Assembly: GCF_015182285.1 (NCBI RefSeq)
Contig: NZ_PRDM01000002.1
Coordinates: forward strand, 930,001-994,000
Reading direction: 5' to 3'
DNA: 64,000 nt
Origin: Flavobacterium hungaricum
Lineage (GTDB): Bacteria; Bacteroidota; Bacteroidia; Flavobacteriales; Flavobacteriaceae
Both the position numbers and the translations under genes were made by a program. This document shows, piece after piece, positions 36,308 to 44,141 of this stretch; the stretch's first letter is position 1; every line of letters starts with the position of its first letter. The notes under the pieces are model-generated. The model did not search any database. It saw only the letters and a list, made by a program, of their open reading frames with translations, and was not told the DNA's origin.

Positions 36308-36757
36308 ATGAGTTTACAAACACAAATCATGGACGAAATTAAAACGGCCATGAAAGCAAAAGATACTGTAGCTTTAGAAGCTTTAAGAGCTATTAAATCG
36401 GAGTTACTATTAGCGTCAACTGCATCTGGATCAAAAGAAGATTTATCTGAAGATGATGAGATTAAATTGCTGCAAAGATTGGTAAAAACCCGTAAAGAAA
36501 GCGCAAGAATCTTTACAGAGCAAAACCGTCCCGATCTAGCAGAGCCAGAATTGGCACAAGTTGCAGTAATCGAGAAGTTTTTACCAGCGCAGTTAAGCGA
36601 AGAAGAAGTAGAAGCTGTAATCGCAAAAATCATTGCTGAAACAGGCGCTTCTGGAATTGCATCAATGGGAAAAGTTATGGGATTAGCATCTGCACAATTA
36701 GGCGGAACTGCTGAAGGAAAAACTATTTCTACAATTGTAAAAAAGTTACTTTCGTAA
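36308..36757 (+). CDS. GatB/YqeY domain protein
   Basis: The 149-residue protein consists of the tRNA-binding YqeY domain that also forms the C-terminus of the GatB amidotransferase subunit (SLQTQIMDEIKTAMKAKDTVALEALRAIKSE split, then VEAVIAKIIAETGASGIASMGKVMG). Stand-alone copies are linked to tRNA metabolism, but no activity is proven. It lies between the division cluster terminator and tRNA-Arg. Confidence 0.93.
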   Translation: MSLQTQIMDEIKTAMKAKDTVALEALRAIKSELLLASTASGSKEDLSEDDEIKLLQRLVKTRKESARIFTEQNRPDLAEPELAQVAVIEKFLPAQLSEEEVEAVIAKIIAETGASGIASMGKVMGLASAQLGGTAEGKTISTIVKKLLS

Positions 36758-36833
36758 ATAATAATTTTAGATTTTAGAGTGTAGATTTTTTAGATTTCAA
36801 TCAGTATCTATAATCTAAAATGAGAAATAAACT

Positions 36834-36907
36834 GACCGCGTAGTTCAACTGGATAGAATATCAGATTTCGGCTCTGAGGGTTGGGGGTTCGAACCCCTCC
36901 GCGGTCA
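36834..36907 (+). tRNA. tRNA-Arg (anticodon TCG)
   Basis: A full cloverleaf is visible: acceptor GACCGCG pairs perfectly with CGCGGTC; D stem GTTC/GAAT; anticodon stem TCAGA/TCTGA with loop TTTCGGC, anticodon TCG at 36868-36870, which reads CGA as arginine; T arm GGGGG-TTCGAAC-CCCTC; discriminator A. CCA is not encoded. Its own terminator is missing directly downstream and lies instead after the second, partial copy at 38191-38254. Confidence 0.95.
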
Positions 36908-36910
36908 CTA
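36847..36910 (+). repeat. Left attachment repeat (attL) inside tRNA-Arg
   Basis: These 64 bases, from the D loop to four bases past the acceptor stem, recur at 38191-38254 with one difference (T-loop TTCGAAC here, TTTGAAC there). A tRNA 3' part repeated 1,344 bases away is the signature of site-specific integration. Confidence 0.88.
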
Positions 36911-36941
36911 AAACACTTGTGTTTAAAGGGTTTTAAAAGGT

Positions 36942-36962
36942 TTTAGTCAACATTTAGTCAAC
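36942..36962 (+). repeat. Direct repeats TTTAGTCAAC, possible integrase arm sites
   Basis: TTTAGTCAAC occurs at 36942-36951 and again at 36953-36962, one helical turn apart, just inside the cassette next to the tRNA. Tyrosine integrases use such short direct repeats as arm-type sites near attL or attR. Confidence 0.55.
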
Positions 36963-36991
36963 AAGTTTGATTGATGGAGATTAGAACCTTT

Positions 36992-38011
36992 TTATTTTTT
37001 TAAATTTTTAATGTCAGCCTCAATTTCTTTTAAGCTTTGTTCAATTTCTATTTTTTTGTACTGTTCTTTAAATTTAGAATATTCTTGTATTGATTTATCA
37101 ACTGCCATTTGGTGCGAAATCACTCCTGCATGAGTTAATAATTCCCTGCCGTTTAATTGTAAAATGCTGTCAAGCCTCGCAGCCCAATCTTTCATGTACA
37201 TCGGCATTTGCTGTTGCGCCATAGTTTCTGCGAAAGCTAAATATTGCTCTACTAAGAGGCCTAATAATTTTATTTCATCTTCATTCAGATAATTTTTAGC
37301 AATACTTACTTCAGATTTGGAAATATTTTTTTGCTCTTTTTTATCATAGGATAACATTCCTAAAAGAGGTAAAGAGGCATCTACGCGTCTATAAACCAAT
37401 TCAGCTGCAGTATTTTGAGAAATTGCCCAAAGTAATTTGTTTTGAACTACTTTGAAGAAAGAAGTTGTTTTTTCGTCTTTAGGATCGTAGTCAATACTTG
37501 TAGCATATATATCTTTGATTTTTTGATAAAAGAATTTTTCTGAAATTCGAATTTCACGAATGCGATTTTGCAATTCGTTAAAATAATTCATGGAATTACC
37601 AGATTTAAATCGATCGTCATTTAAAGCAAATCCTTTGATAATATATTCTTTCAAGCGTTGTGTTGCCCAAATACGAAACTGTGTTCCTTGATGAGATTTC
37701 ACACGGTAGCCAACAGAAATTATAACATCAAGATTGTAAAGATTAATTGTAGATTCTTGTGTTTTATTTGGTATAGCGCCATGTGGAGTGGTAGTTCGGA
37801 ATTTCCGAATTACCACTTCGTCATTTAATTCTCCTTCAAGGAAAATGTTTTTAATATGCTCACTTATTGTTGATTTTGCTTTCCCGAAAAGAGAAGCCAT
37901 CTGATCTTGCGTAAGCCAAACTGTTTCTTCTTCAAGTCGAACATCGATTTTTATGTTTCCATCTTGGTTTTGATAGATAATTATTTCACTATTATTCGTA
38001 GTCTTTTCCAT
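36992..38011 (-). CDS. RhuM-family protein (virulence RhuM)
   Basis: The 339-residue protein has an N-terminal helix-turn-helix-like segment (VWLTQDQMASLFGKAKSTISEHI split at about 32-52) followed by the RhuM core (VISVGYRVKSHQGTQFRIWATQRLKEY, shown here only in part: SVGYRVKSHQGTQFRIW). RhuM proteins are frequent cargo of genomic islands and defence-like loci; a DNA-related or Fic-linked role has been proposed for relatives but the molecular activity is not established. It is the only cargo gene of the cassette at tRNA-Arg. Confidence 0.88.
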   Translation of the reverse strand: MEKTTNNSEIIIYQNQDGNIKIDVRLEEETVWLTQDQMASLFGKAKSTISEHIKNIFLEGELNDEVVIRKFRTTTPHGAIPNKTQESTINLYNLDVIISVGYRVKSHQGTQFRIWATQRLKEYIIKGFALNDDRFKSGNSMNYFNELQNRIREIRISEKFFYQKIKDIYATSIDYDPKDEKTTSFFKVVQNKLLWAISQNTAAELVYRRVDASLPLLGMLSYDKKEQKNISKSEVSIAKNYLNEDEIKLLGLLVEQYLAFAETMAQQQMPMYMKDWAARLDSILQLNGRELLTHAGVISHQMAVDKSIQEYSKFKEQYKKIEIEQSLKEIEADIKNLKK

Positions 38012-38190
38012 TCTCTATAATCTGAAAAATTGTTTGTAATTTCAAATGCTAAAGTATATAATTATTTAGCTTTGGAACTTTTTATTTTAACGAGATTAAC
38101 GAAATATAGTTTAGATTTACTGATTTAGAAAACTGATTTGAAATCTAAAACTTAAATTGAGAAATCAAAAATCAGATTATTGAATTATTT

Positions 38191-38254
38191 AACTGGATAG
38201 AATATCAGATTTCGGCTCTGAGGGTTGGGGGTTTGAACCCCTCCGCGGTCACTA
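38191..38254 (+). repeat. Right attachment repeat (attR), displaced 3' part of tRNA-Arg
   Basis: A partial tRNA: D-loop to acceptor end, without the 5' acceptor strand, so it cannot form a tRNA. It differs from the intact copy by one base in the T loop (C to T at a universally conserved position), as expected for a segment freed from selection. Confidence 0.88.
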
Positions 38255-38262
38255 TAAAATTT

Positions 38263-38291
38263 AAAAGCCTGAGAATTTATATTCTCAGGCT
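38263..38291 (+). terminator. Terminator, probably the original one of tRNA-Arg
   Basis: AGCCTGAGAAT (38266-38276) pairs perfectly with ATTCTCAGGCT (38281-38291) with loop TTAT and then T residues. It starts 9 bases after the displaced tRNA end, the place expected for the tRNA terminator before the cassette was inserted. Confidence 0.85.
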
Positions 38292-38532
38292 TTTTTTATG
38301 CTTCGAAAATTATTCTGAAAATTCTATTTTTTCGTAAAACCAGTGTTTATGGCAAATTTCGGTTCGAACTCCGTGAAGGATTTTTAAATTAATAATACCT
38401 TAAATATTCAGCTGTTTTTCATTTTACTTTGTTATTGATGAAATATTTGTACTAGTTTTTGAGAAATTTAGTATCGCAATTTTTTTATATTAGCCAGACA
38501 ATTTAATTAAACTTAAATAATTAAGCGTATAA

Positions 38533-38733
38533 GAGATCGAAATTGAATTTTTTTCAGAGTTGGATGATAACAATCAAACTCCCGTAATTTTAAATGTTCT
38601 TGATATTAATGAAAGCTCTACAATTGGAGAACTCTTGTTGAAAATTCATGAAATCTGTTTTTCTGTGAAAGTGATTTTTGCTAAATCTTTTTTTGCGAAT
38701 TACAGATTTGCAGTAAGATGTCGACAAGTATAA
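38533..38733 (+). pseudogene. Possible gene remnant without start codon
   Basis: Sixty-six codons are open between an in-frame TAA and TAA 38731-38733, with no ATG, GTG or early TTG at the front (one TTG about ten codons in). The translation has a normal amino-acid mix (PVILNVLDINESSTIGELLL in the middle) and does not look like random AT-rich DNA. It may be the rest of an immunity or toxin gene at the border of the module. Confidence 0.25.
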
Positions 38734-38767
38734 GTAAAAAGGAATTTTTCATTGATTAAATCTAATT

Positions 38768-39880
38768 TTAAATCACAGTTAATTTTCCTCCCTTTTCTTT
38801 TCGCTGGAAAAGAAAATCTAGATAAATATTTTCATCAGGATTTTTCTTGTTTCTTAGTCGAATTACTCCTTCACCATCAGCTTTGTGTAATAATGTGGCA
38901 AGTTTCCCATATCCTTGATATTCTAATTGAAATGTTTCTTCGAACAAAGGTTCTATTTCATAATCACCATCATTAAGCAACTCCTCCGCCATTTTTCTTT
39001 TTTCTTTGCGGTCTTTTTCAGTATAGTACATTGTTTTTTCCAGTAATTCTTCCCTTTCTTTGACCAATTTCAAATAGGCTTGTACGTCTCTGTTTTTTAT
39101 AATTTCATGTACCTTTTTATATTCAGCAATTAGTTCTGCTTTAATATTTTTATTTTCGTCTTCTTGCTCTTTTTCGAGATTTACAGAATTATGCCAACCA
39201 ACCAAATCATAAGGAACTTGGGCTTCAAAAGTACTTCTCCATTCATAAATGGGTAATCCTTTTAATGGAAGTGGTGTCTTTGGTTCGTAATGACCTTCTA
39301 CCCAAGACGTAGTACCGTATTCACCTTTGTCGCCAACCCATTGTTTGTCGAAATGATCTAAAATGATTCCGTCTTTACCTCGCATTTTTTCATCATAAAC
39401 AGTTGTTTTAAAATTACCATCTCTAAAATGTTGAAATACTAAACCAACTGCTGCTCCAATCTTAAAAACTTTGTCACCATAAGGCGGATACATTCTTACT
39501 TTTATTTCGTTAGTACCACTAGTTAATAATAAAAAGTTTGTAATATGACCTCCTGTAATGCCACCTTTTCGTGCCATTTCTCCTTTAAAGTTAGTTAACA
39601 ACACATCATTTATATATACTTCAAACTGACAATCTGCACTGTGAATGTATATGTAGTTTGATCTTTTTTCATTACTAATTGAGGTATCTTTTTTTATAGG
39701 ATATTCCATTGTACTTTTGTTCTTATCGATTGTTTGATTTCTTATTTTCCAAAAAGGTTCTTTTTTATTTATTTTTTCTTTTTTTTCTTGTGATAAGTTC
39801 GATTGACAAGAGAATAGAATAGACAAAAAAAATGTCATTATCAGTAGTTTAATTGATTGGATTTTAAAAGGTATCCTCAT
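38768..39880 (-). CDS. Lipoprotein, candidate immunity protein (copy with signal)
   Basis: The 370-residue protein has a type II signal peptide with lipobox ILFSC at about residue 24-25, a charged linker, and a two-part body. Part one (about 75-150) contains CQFEVYINDVLLTNF and NEIKVRMYPPYGD; part two carries VGWHNSVNL, a long helical region and YGKLATLLHKADG ... IYLDFLF. The same landmarks in the same order occur in the next gene upstream, so both come from one ancestor. No known domain was recognised. Location at the end of the effector-like run and lipid anchoring suggest a periplasmic immunity or accessory role. Confidence 0.75.
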   Translation of the reverse strand: MRIPFKIQSIKLLIMTFFLSILFSCQSNLSQEKKEKINKKEPFWKIRNQTIDKNKSTMEYPIKKDTSISNEKRSNYIYIHSADCQFEVYINDVLLTNFKGEMARKGGITGGHITNFLLLTSGTNEIKVRMYPPYGDKVFKIGAAVGLVFQHFRDGNFKTTVYDEKMRGKDGIILDHFDKQWVGDKGEYGTTSWVEGHYEPKTPLPLKGLPIYEWRSTFEAQVPYDLVGWHNSVNLEKEQEDENKNIKAELIAEYKKVHEIIKNRDVQAYLKLVKEREELLEKTMYYTEKDRKEKRKMAEELLNDGDYEIEPLFEETFQLEYQGYGKLATLLHKADGEGVIRLRNKKNPDENIYLDFLFQRKEKGGKLTVI

Positions 39881-39912
39881 TTTTTTTTGCTAGGAGAATT
39901 GATAATTGTTTT

Positions 39913-40686
39913 CTAAAAAATTTCAAATTGATCTTTTCCTGGAAAACCACAAAAACGTATATCCAAAACAATTTCTTCATTTGTTCTTGAATTCTCTAGA
40001 TACAAGGCAGGCATTCGATTTAATCTTTTTAATGTTGCTAATTTGTTATAAGCAGAGTATTCAATATATACCTCATTTTTAATAGGTACAGCTTTAAAAC
40101 CTTCTTCAATTTCATCTGTTATTTGTGAAATTCTGCTTTTAGATTCTGATGCATTTAGATACATGGCAATTGCTACGTTTTTTTCTTTTTTTGATAGTTT
40201 ATCAATAAAGAGTTTGTAGTCTTTATTGTTCAACATATCAACAAGCTTGTTGCCTTCTTTTATTAAAGCTTCTTTTAGATCAAAACTAACATCTTTTAAA
40301 TTTACACCATTTTGCCATGCGTCTAGTTTATAAGATACATTTGCTATAAATACGCTTTTATGTATGAGAAAAGGAATGTTTTTTTGAACAGGAGATGTTT
40401 GAAAATTCTCAAATTGTCGCATAAATTTAAAATCTCCAGAACTTACATCATATTCTATAACTTTATATCTTACGTAAGCTTCTTTATGAAGTTCCTTACC
40501 TCCAGATAATGGTAAAACTCTGATTTCGATATCTTGCTCTCCTTTTTCTAATATCCCACTATTTATTGGGATATCCATTGAAGCTTGACCATCTACATTT
40601 AAGGAAAAAACAACAACATCATTAATTCTGATTTCAAAATAGCACATTAAAGCACTGCAATCTAATTCGTAATATATTTGATTCAT
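39913..40686 (-). CDS. Paralogue of the adjacent lipoprotein, no signal peptide
   Basis: The 257-residue protein starts directly in the first domain: CYFEIRINDVVVFSL and DIEIRVLPLSGG match CQFEVYINDVLLTNF and NEIKVRMYPPYGD of the neighbour; DAWQNGVNL matches VGWHNSVNL; YNKLATLKRLNRMP and EIVLDIRF match the end. It lacks signal peptide and lipobox and should be cytoplasmic. The gap to the gene on either side is short (12-32 bases). Function unknown; immunity or chaperone to the effector upstream is possible. Confidence 0.75.
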   Translation of the reverse strand: MNQIYYELDCSALMCYFEIRINDVVVFSLNVDGQASMDIPINSGILEKGEQDIEIRVLPLSGGKELHKEAYVRYKVIEYDVSSGDFKFMRQFENFQTSPVQKNIPFLIHKSVFIANVSYKLDAWQNGVNLKDVSFDLKEALIKEGNKLVDMLNNKDYKLFIDKLSKKEKNVAIAMYLNASESKSRISQITDEIEEGFKAVPIKNEVYIEYSAYNKLATLKRLNRMPALYLENSRTNEEIVLDIRFCGFPGKDQFEIF

Positions 40687-40697
40687 GGTCTCTTGTT

Positions 40698-41360
40698 TTA
40701 ATTTTGAAAACGATTTTTTAGAATTTCTAAAACATCAAACGCATTGGGATTTTCGTCTAATAAATTTTTTATCTTCTGAGAATCAGTTCCTTCATCAGGA
40801 TTTAATTTCAAGCCTCTTTTGAAAACAGCTAGTTCTGTAGAAATGAATTTATTTTTTTCGTTACTAAAGTATTCAGTGTTTTGCTTAATATAAATTAATT
40901 GGTTTCTGGCTTTGTCATCCCATAAATAACTTGACTGGACATGATTGTCCTTATTATAAACATTTTGTTTGAGAGGTTTTCCTAACTTATTTTTAACATA
41001 ATTGAATAAATCGTTTCCTTCGTCTTCTTTTTCAATTCTTATTGCAAAACCAAGTAACTTATTAGACTCATAATTATCCACAAAAAAGGAAATACGACTT
41101 TCGTAATTTATTAAACTATTTTTATCTGTATCTTCAATTCTGTAATTTGTAAAGCTGAGTTTTCCGAAAGAATAATTGTTTACTTTGTTTGTTTCATAAG
41201 ATATAAAAGGGAAAATGACATCATTTTCTTTTTCAAATTTTGTAGAATCTTTTACTATTGATGAAACATTTGTGTCTAATTTTATTTTTTCTAAATCAGT
41301 TTGAGAGTTGCATGATGTGATCATTAAAGTAATTGTAAATAATAATATTAAGTTTTTCAT
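40698..41360 (-). CDS. Hypothetical lipoprotein in the effector-like run
   Basis: The 220-residue protein has lipobox MITSC (Cys17). The mature part contains a beta-rich region (FGKLSFTNYRI, SRISFFVDNYE) and a C-terminal helix. No family was recognised. It begins 3 bases after the downstream piece of the broken OmpA-domain gene and is followed 11 bases later by the paralogue pair, so it belongs to the same transcript. Confidence 0.7.
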   Translation of the reverse strand: MKNLILLFTITLMITSCNSQTDLEKIKLDTNVSSIVKDSTKFEKENDVIFPFISYETNKVNNYSFGKLSFTNYRIEDTDKNSLINYESRISFFVDNYESNKLLGFAIRIEKEDEGNDLFNYVKNKLGKPLKQNVYNKDNHVQSSYLWDDKARNQLIYIKQNTEYFSNEKNKFISTELAVFKRGLKLNPDEGTDSQKIKNLLDENPNAFDVLEILKNRFQN

Positions 41361-41363
41361 TTT

Positions 41364-41849
41364 TTAATTTTTAATTATTGGTATATTGGCATCTATGTTA
41401 AATAATTCTTCTAATTCTTTTATAACATCAAAAGGAGGTATGACCTCTTTTATTTTACCCTCTGCGATTTTATAATCTCCTTCTCTATTTTCTTCAATAG
41501 ATTTTTTGTCTTTTGCTATTTTCATTGCAAGACTTGCACTAATTTTAACGATATATTCAGCATCCATGCCGTCAAATCCTAATTTTGGCCTGTAGTATAG
41601 TCCTTTTTCATCATAGTTGATAGTATGGGCATACGTTACGGAAGCTTCTGCACTTGCTGATGCTTCAAAGTAAGCTTTAACTTTAATGATAACAATTGCG
41701 GCTTCACCTTTTATTTTTATACCTACTTTTAATTCTACTTTTAGTTTGGTTTCATTTTCTATTTTTACTTTTGCGTCTTTTGCTTTTCCTGCCGTGTTGA
41801 ATGCTATATCTGTATTTATGGCTATGGTGCTTGTAATTATCAAATCCAT
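41364..41849 (-). CDS. Distal piece of the OmpA-domain effector-like gene (frame-shifted)
   Basis: A 161-codon open frame that starts at an internal ATG. Read upstream in the same frame, VSASIDIY precedes it without a stop back to the homopolymer at 41878-41884, where it meets the end of the OmpA-domain gene. One extra A in the run of seven would fuse both parts into a protein of about 922 residues. The piece is beta-rich and alternating (LKVELKVGIKIKG, FEASASAEASVTYAH), like the preceding C-terminus, and has no signal peptide. It is best read as the C-terminal domain of that protein rather than as a gene of its own. Confidence 0.6.
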   Translation of the reverse strand: MDLIITSTIAINTDIAFNTAGKAKDAKVKIENETKLKVELKVGIKIKGEAAIVIIKVKAYFEASASAEASVTYAHTINYDEKGLYYRPKLGFDGMDAEYIVKISASLAMKIAKDKKSIEENREGDYKIAEGKIKEVIPPFDVIKELEELFNIDANIPIIKN

Positions 41850-41869
41850 ATAGATGTCTATACTAGCGC

Positions 41870-44131
41870 TTACTCCATTTTTTTCATCCCCAATTTAGCA
41901 CCTTTTTTTAGTTGTCCTTGTATTGCATTATACACGCTTGTAGCACCTGGTCCAGCTCCCACAATAGAGCCCCCAATAAAAACTGCTGCTCCTAATAAAT
42001 CAATAGTGACCTCTAAACCTATAAGGGGCTTCGCGTGTAAACCTATTTTGACATCGGTACCAATTATAGATTTATTGTCTTTAGGATGATCTAAAAACCA
42101 GTCGCCAGTAAAAGATAAATTAGGAGGCTTTACAATAAAACTTGCAGGAATATTTTTCATGGACTTGGAACTTATCGTACCCTTTGTTTTGTTTGTAATA
42201 CCATCTGCTAATGCACCAATCGAATTAAAAGCATCATAAAATTTTTTAAATTTTGTTTCGTACTTGGCGGTTAATTCTTGTTTTTGTTTATCATTATCCC
42301 ATTTTGCTTTTAAACTAAAACCTATTGATGCATCTTTTTGTTTCCATCTTTTTTCAGCACCTATCTTACCAGATTTTTTTTGTAACTCTTTAACATTAAA
42401 GTCATTTTGATTCTGCCATTTAACACTTAAATCATTAGTAAGATTTAAGAAAAACTCAAATGCCCATTTTATGTCCGGGTAGGCTTTTATGTGAATAGTA
42501 TGATTAGCATCATTGGAAAAATATCTACAAGAGTGAACATCAATAAAATAGCTGTTAGCTGAATCCATACTTTTTTCGGCATTTAAAACATGCGTTATAT
42601 TATACCTTGGCCATATATATTGTAAAGGAGCAGGGTTCATCCATGACAAATCTGACTTGACAGCAAAATCTAATTTATCTGCAACCTGATCTATTGCTTT
42701 GCTATATTCGGGCGAGCTTATCTTGATGTTTTTTTTGTGTTTTCCTAGTTCTCTAAAACAGGCTTTGTTTTGGTATTCGGTAATGTCAATAGTAATATTG
42801 TGGCTATGGCTTGGTGCAATAGTTTCATATAATATAGTTTGAGCATCGTGACCAAGAGAATCAAACAAGATGTCGACACGGCGATTCTCAATATATTCTT
42901 TCTCATTTTTGTATTTTATATTATCTCTTCCTTTTTTTTCATCGGTTGGATTTACTTCGCCACGGCCTATAGAAATAATACGACGTGAATCCAGACCGCC
43001 ATCAACAAAAAGTTTTTTTACGGCATCACTCCTCTGCTGAGATAGTTTTTGATTATATTGTTCCTTGCCAATGACACATGCATGACCATCAATTTTAATT
43101 GTTGAATAATGTGATTGTAGTAGATACTGTAAAACATTGTTTAGAATTGTTTTGGCTTCTGCAGTAATTTCATATTTTTCAAATTCGAATAAAATGGTTT
43201 TTGAAATTAGTGTTTTTGGGTTTGTTACTTTGCTTAAATTTTGACCGTTATTAAACAATTTTATAATAGCTTTTTTAGGCTCTGTTATAGAAATGGTTTC
43301 AAACTTGCAAAGTTCAAATCTAGCTTTATTTTTATTTGGTTCTCCAGTTTTTAATGGAGATAAATTTGTTGGAGGTTTTATTTCTTTAGAAACAATTTTT
43401 TTATTAATTCTTAAAAATGTAGCATGATCTGTTAAGCCTTTTTCGTCAGTAATATAAACCTTAGTAACAGGGTCATAAATTTTTATATAAAATTCTTCGG
43501 TTTGCTTTATGTCCTTAATTGCAGTATACCAATTAAAAGAGCTTGTTATTTCCAAATTTATTTCTCCATCAATTACCAGTATGTCTGTATACTTAAAAAC
43601 CGCTGGATCTTTTTGAAAATTAAGATGTCTAAAAATTAAGATTTGCAAGTTTTGATGACCATTTAAACCTTCGGTTTTTAGATTTAAGTAAACTTTTTCG
43701 CCATAAGAAAAAAAATAAGTTTTACGAATGTCTTTTCCATCATAATCCTTTGACCATTTACTGCTGATTAATTTTGCAGGAGTATATCCACTTATATAAA
43801 GACCAGTTTCATTATGAAAATCTCTTTTGCCTCCCAGACTTGCTTCAAGATAATATTGAAAAGGGCCACATAATTCTTTAGGAATATTAATCTCTTTCGG
43901 AACGTTTGCAGATTGTACTTTTTGAATAATAATGGTTTGTTTTTTTCGATCCTGCAAGATCCAAGTTAGGTTCTTTTTCTTTTCTTCTTCAGTTGTTTGA
44001 TTATACCAAGACTCTACTTCAAAAGAAACAATCTGATCTGCATCAATAGTCACTTTTTTATTTGGGATAGACTTACTGGCTATTACTTTGCCTTTTCCTG
44101 TCCATTTTATTTTTTTAACACCTTTTGCCAT
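41870..44131 (-). CDS. OmpA-domain protein, effector-like, frame ends early
   Basis: From the chosen ATG (MAKGVKKIKW, 10 bases after the DUF4280 stop) 753 residues are coded. Layout: an Ig-like or adaptor N-terminal half (to about 300), an OmpA-type peptidoglycan-binding domain at about 310-424 (ILFEFEKYEITAEAKTIL, LSQQRSDAVKKLF, NRRVDILF), then a C-terminal part of unknown type with a hydrophobic stretch near its end (LLGAAVFIGGSIVGAG). There is no signal peptide, which fits delivery by a spike rather than Sec export. The frame stops just after a run of seven A; see the distal piece at 41364-41849. The neighbours DUF4280 and LysM suggest a T6SS-type cargo. Confidence 0.8.
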   Translation of the reverse strand: MAKGVKKIKWTGKGKVIASKSIPNKKVTIDADQIVSFEVESWYNQTTEEEKKKNLTWILQDRKKQTIIIQKVQSANVPKEINIPKELCGPFQYYLEASLGGKRDFHNETGLYISGYTPAKLISSKWSKDYDGKDIRKTYFFSYGEKVYLNLKTEGLNGHQNLQILIFRHLNFQKDPAVFKYTDILVIDGEINLEITSSFNWYTAIKDIKQTEEFYIKIYDPVTKVYITDEKGLTDHATFLRINKKIVSKEIKPPTNLSPLKTGEPNKNKARFELCKFETISITEPKKAIIKLFNNGQNLSKVTNPKTLISKTILFEFEKYEITAEAKTILNNVLQYLLQSHYSTIKIDGHACVIGKEQYNQKLSQQRSDAVKKLFVDGGLDSRRIISIGRGEVNPTDEKKGRDNIKYKNEKEYIENRRVDILFDSLGHDAQTILYETIAPSHSHNITIDITEYQNKACFRELGKHKKNIKISSPEYSKAIDQVADKLDFAVKSDLSWMNPAPLQYIWPRYNITHVLNAEKSMDSANSYFIDVHSCRYFSNDANHTIHIKAYPDIKWAFEFFLNLTNDLSVKWQNQNDFNVKELQKKSGKIGAEKRWKQKDASIGFSLKAKWDNDKQKQELTAKYETKFKKFYDAFNSIGALADGITNKTKGTISSKSMKNIPASFIVKPPNLSFTGDWFLDHPKDNKSIIGTDVKIGLHAKPLIGLEVTIDLLGAAVFIGGSIVGAGPGATSVYNAIQGQLKKGAKLGMKKME
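41878..41884 (-). other. Seven-base A homopolymer at the frame break
   Basis: On the minus strand the sequence is GGGGATG followed by seven A and TGGAGTAA. An eight-A version would read through into the next frame. It is a site for real frameshift mutation, slippage or sequencing error. Confidence 0.7.
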
Positions 44132-44141
44132 TTTACAATAA

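Larger units (their letters stand above)
36911..38190. mobile_element. Small tRNA-integrated cassette carrying a RhuM-family gene
   Basis: The segment between the two 64-base repeats is 1,280 bases and holds one gene, on the minus strand. No integrase is encoded in the cassette or its neighbourhood, so it is either the remainder of a larger island or an element mobilised in trans. The displaced tRNA 3' end and the tRNA terminator mark its right border. Confidence 0.7.
38255..38767. other. Gap between the tRNA cassette and the effector module
   Basis: Holds the tRNA terminator, AT-rich DNA, and an open frame without start codon at 38533-38733 (see separate entry). Nothing else was recognised. 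Confidence 0.5.

Noticed and set aside
38355..38380. tRNA-like T-arm word CGGTTCGAACTCCG downstream of attR
   Set aside because: No anticodon or acceptor arms can be built around it; judged chance or an old unrecognisable fragment.
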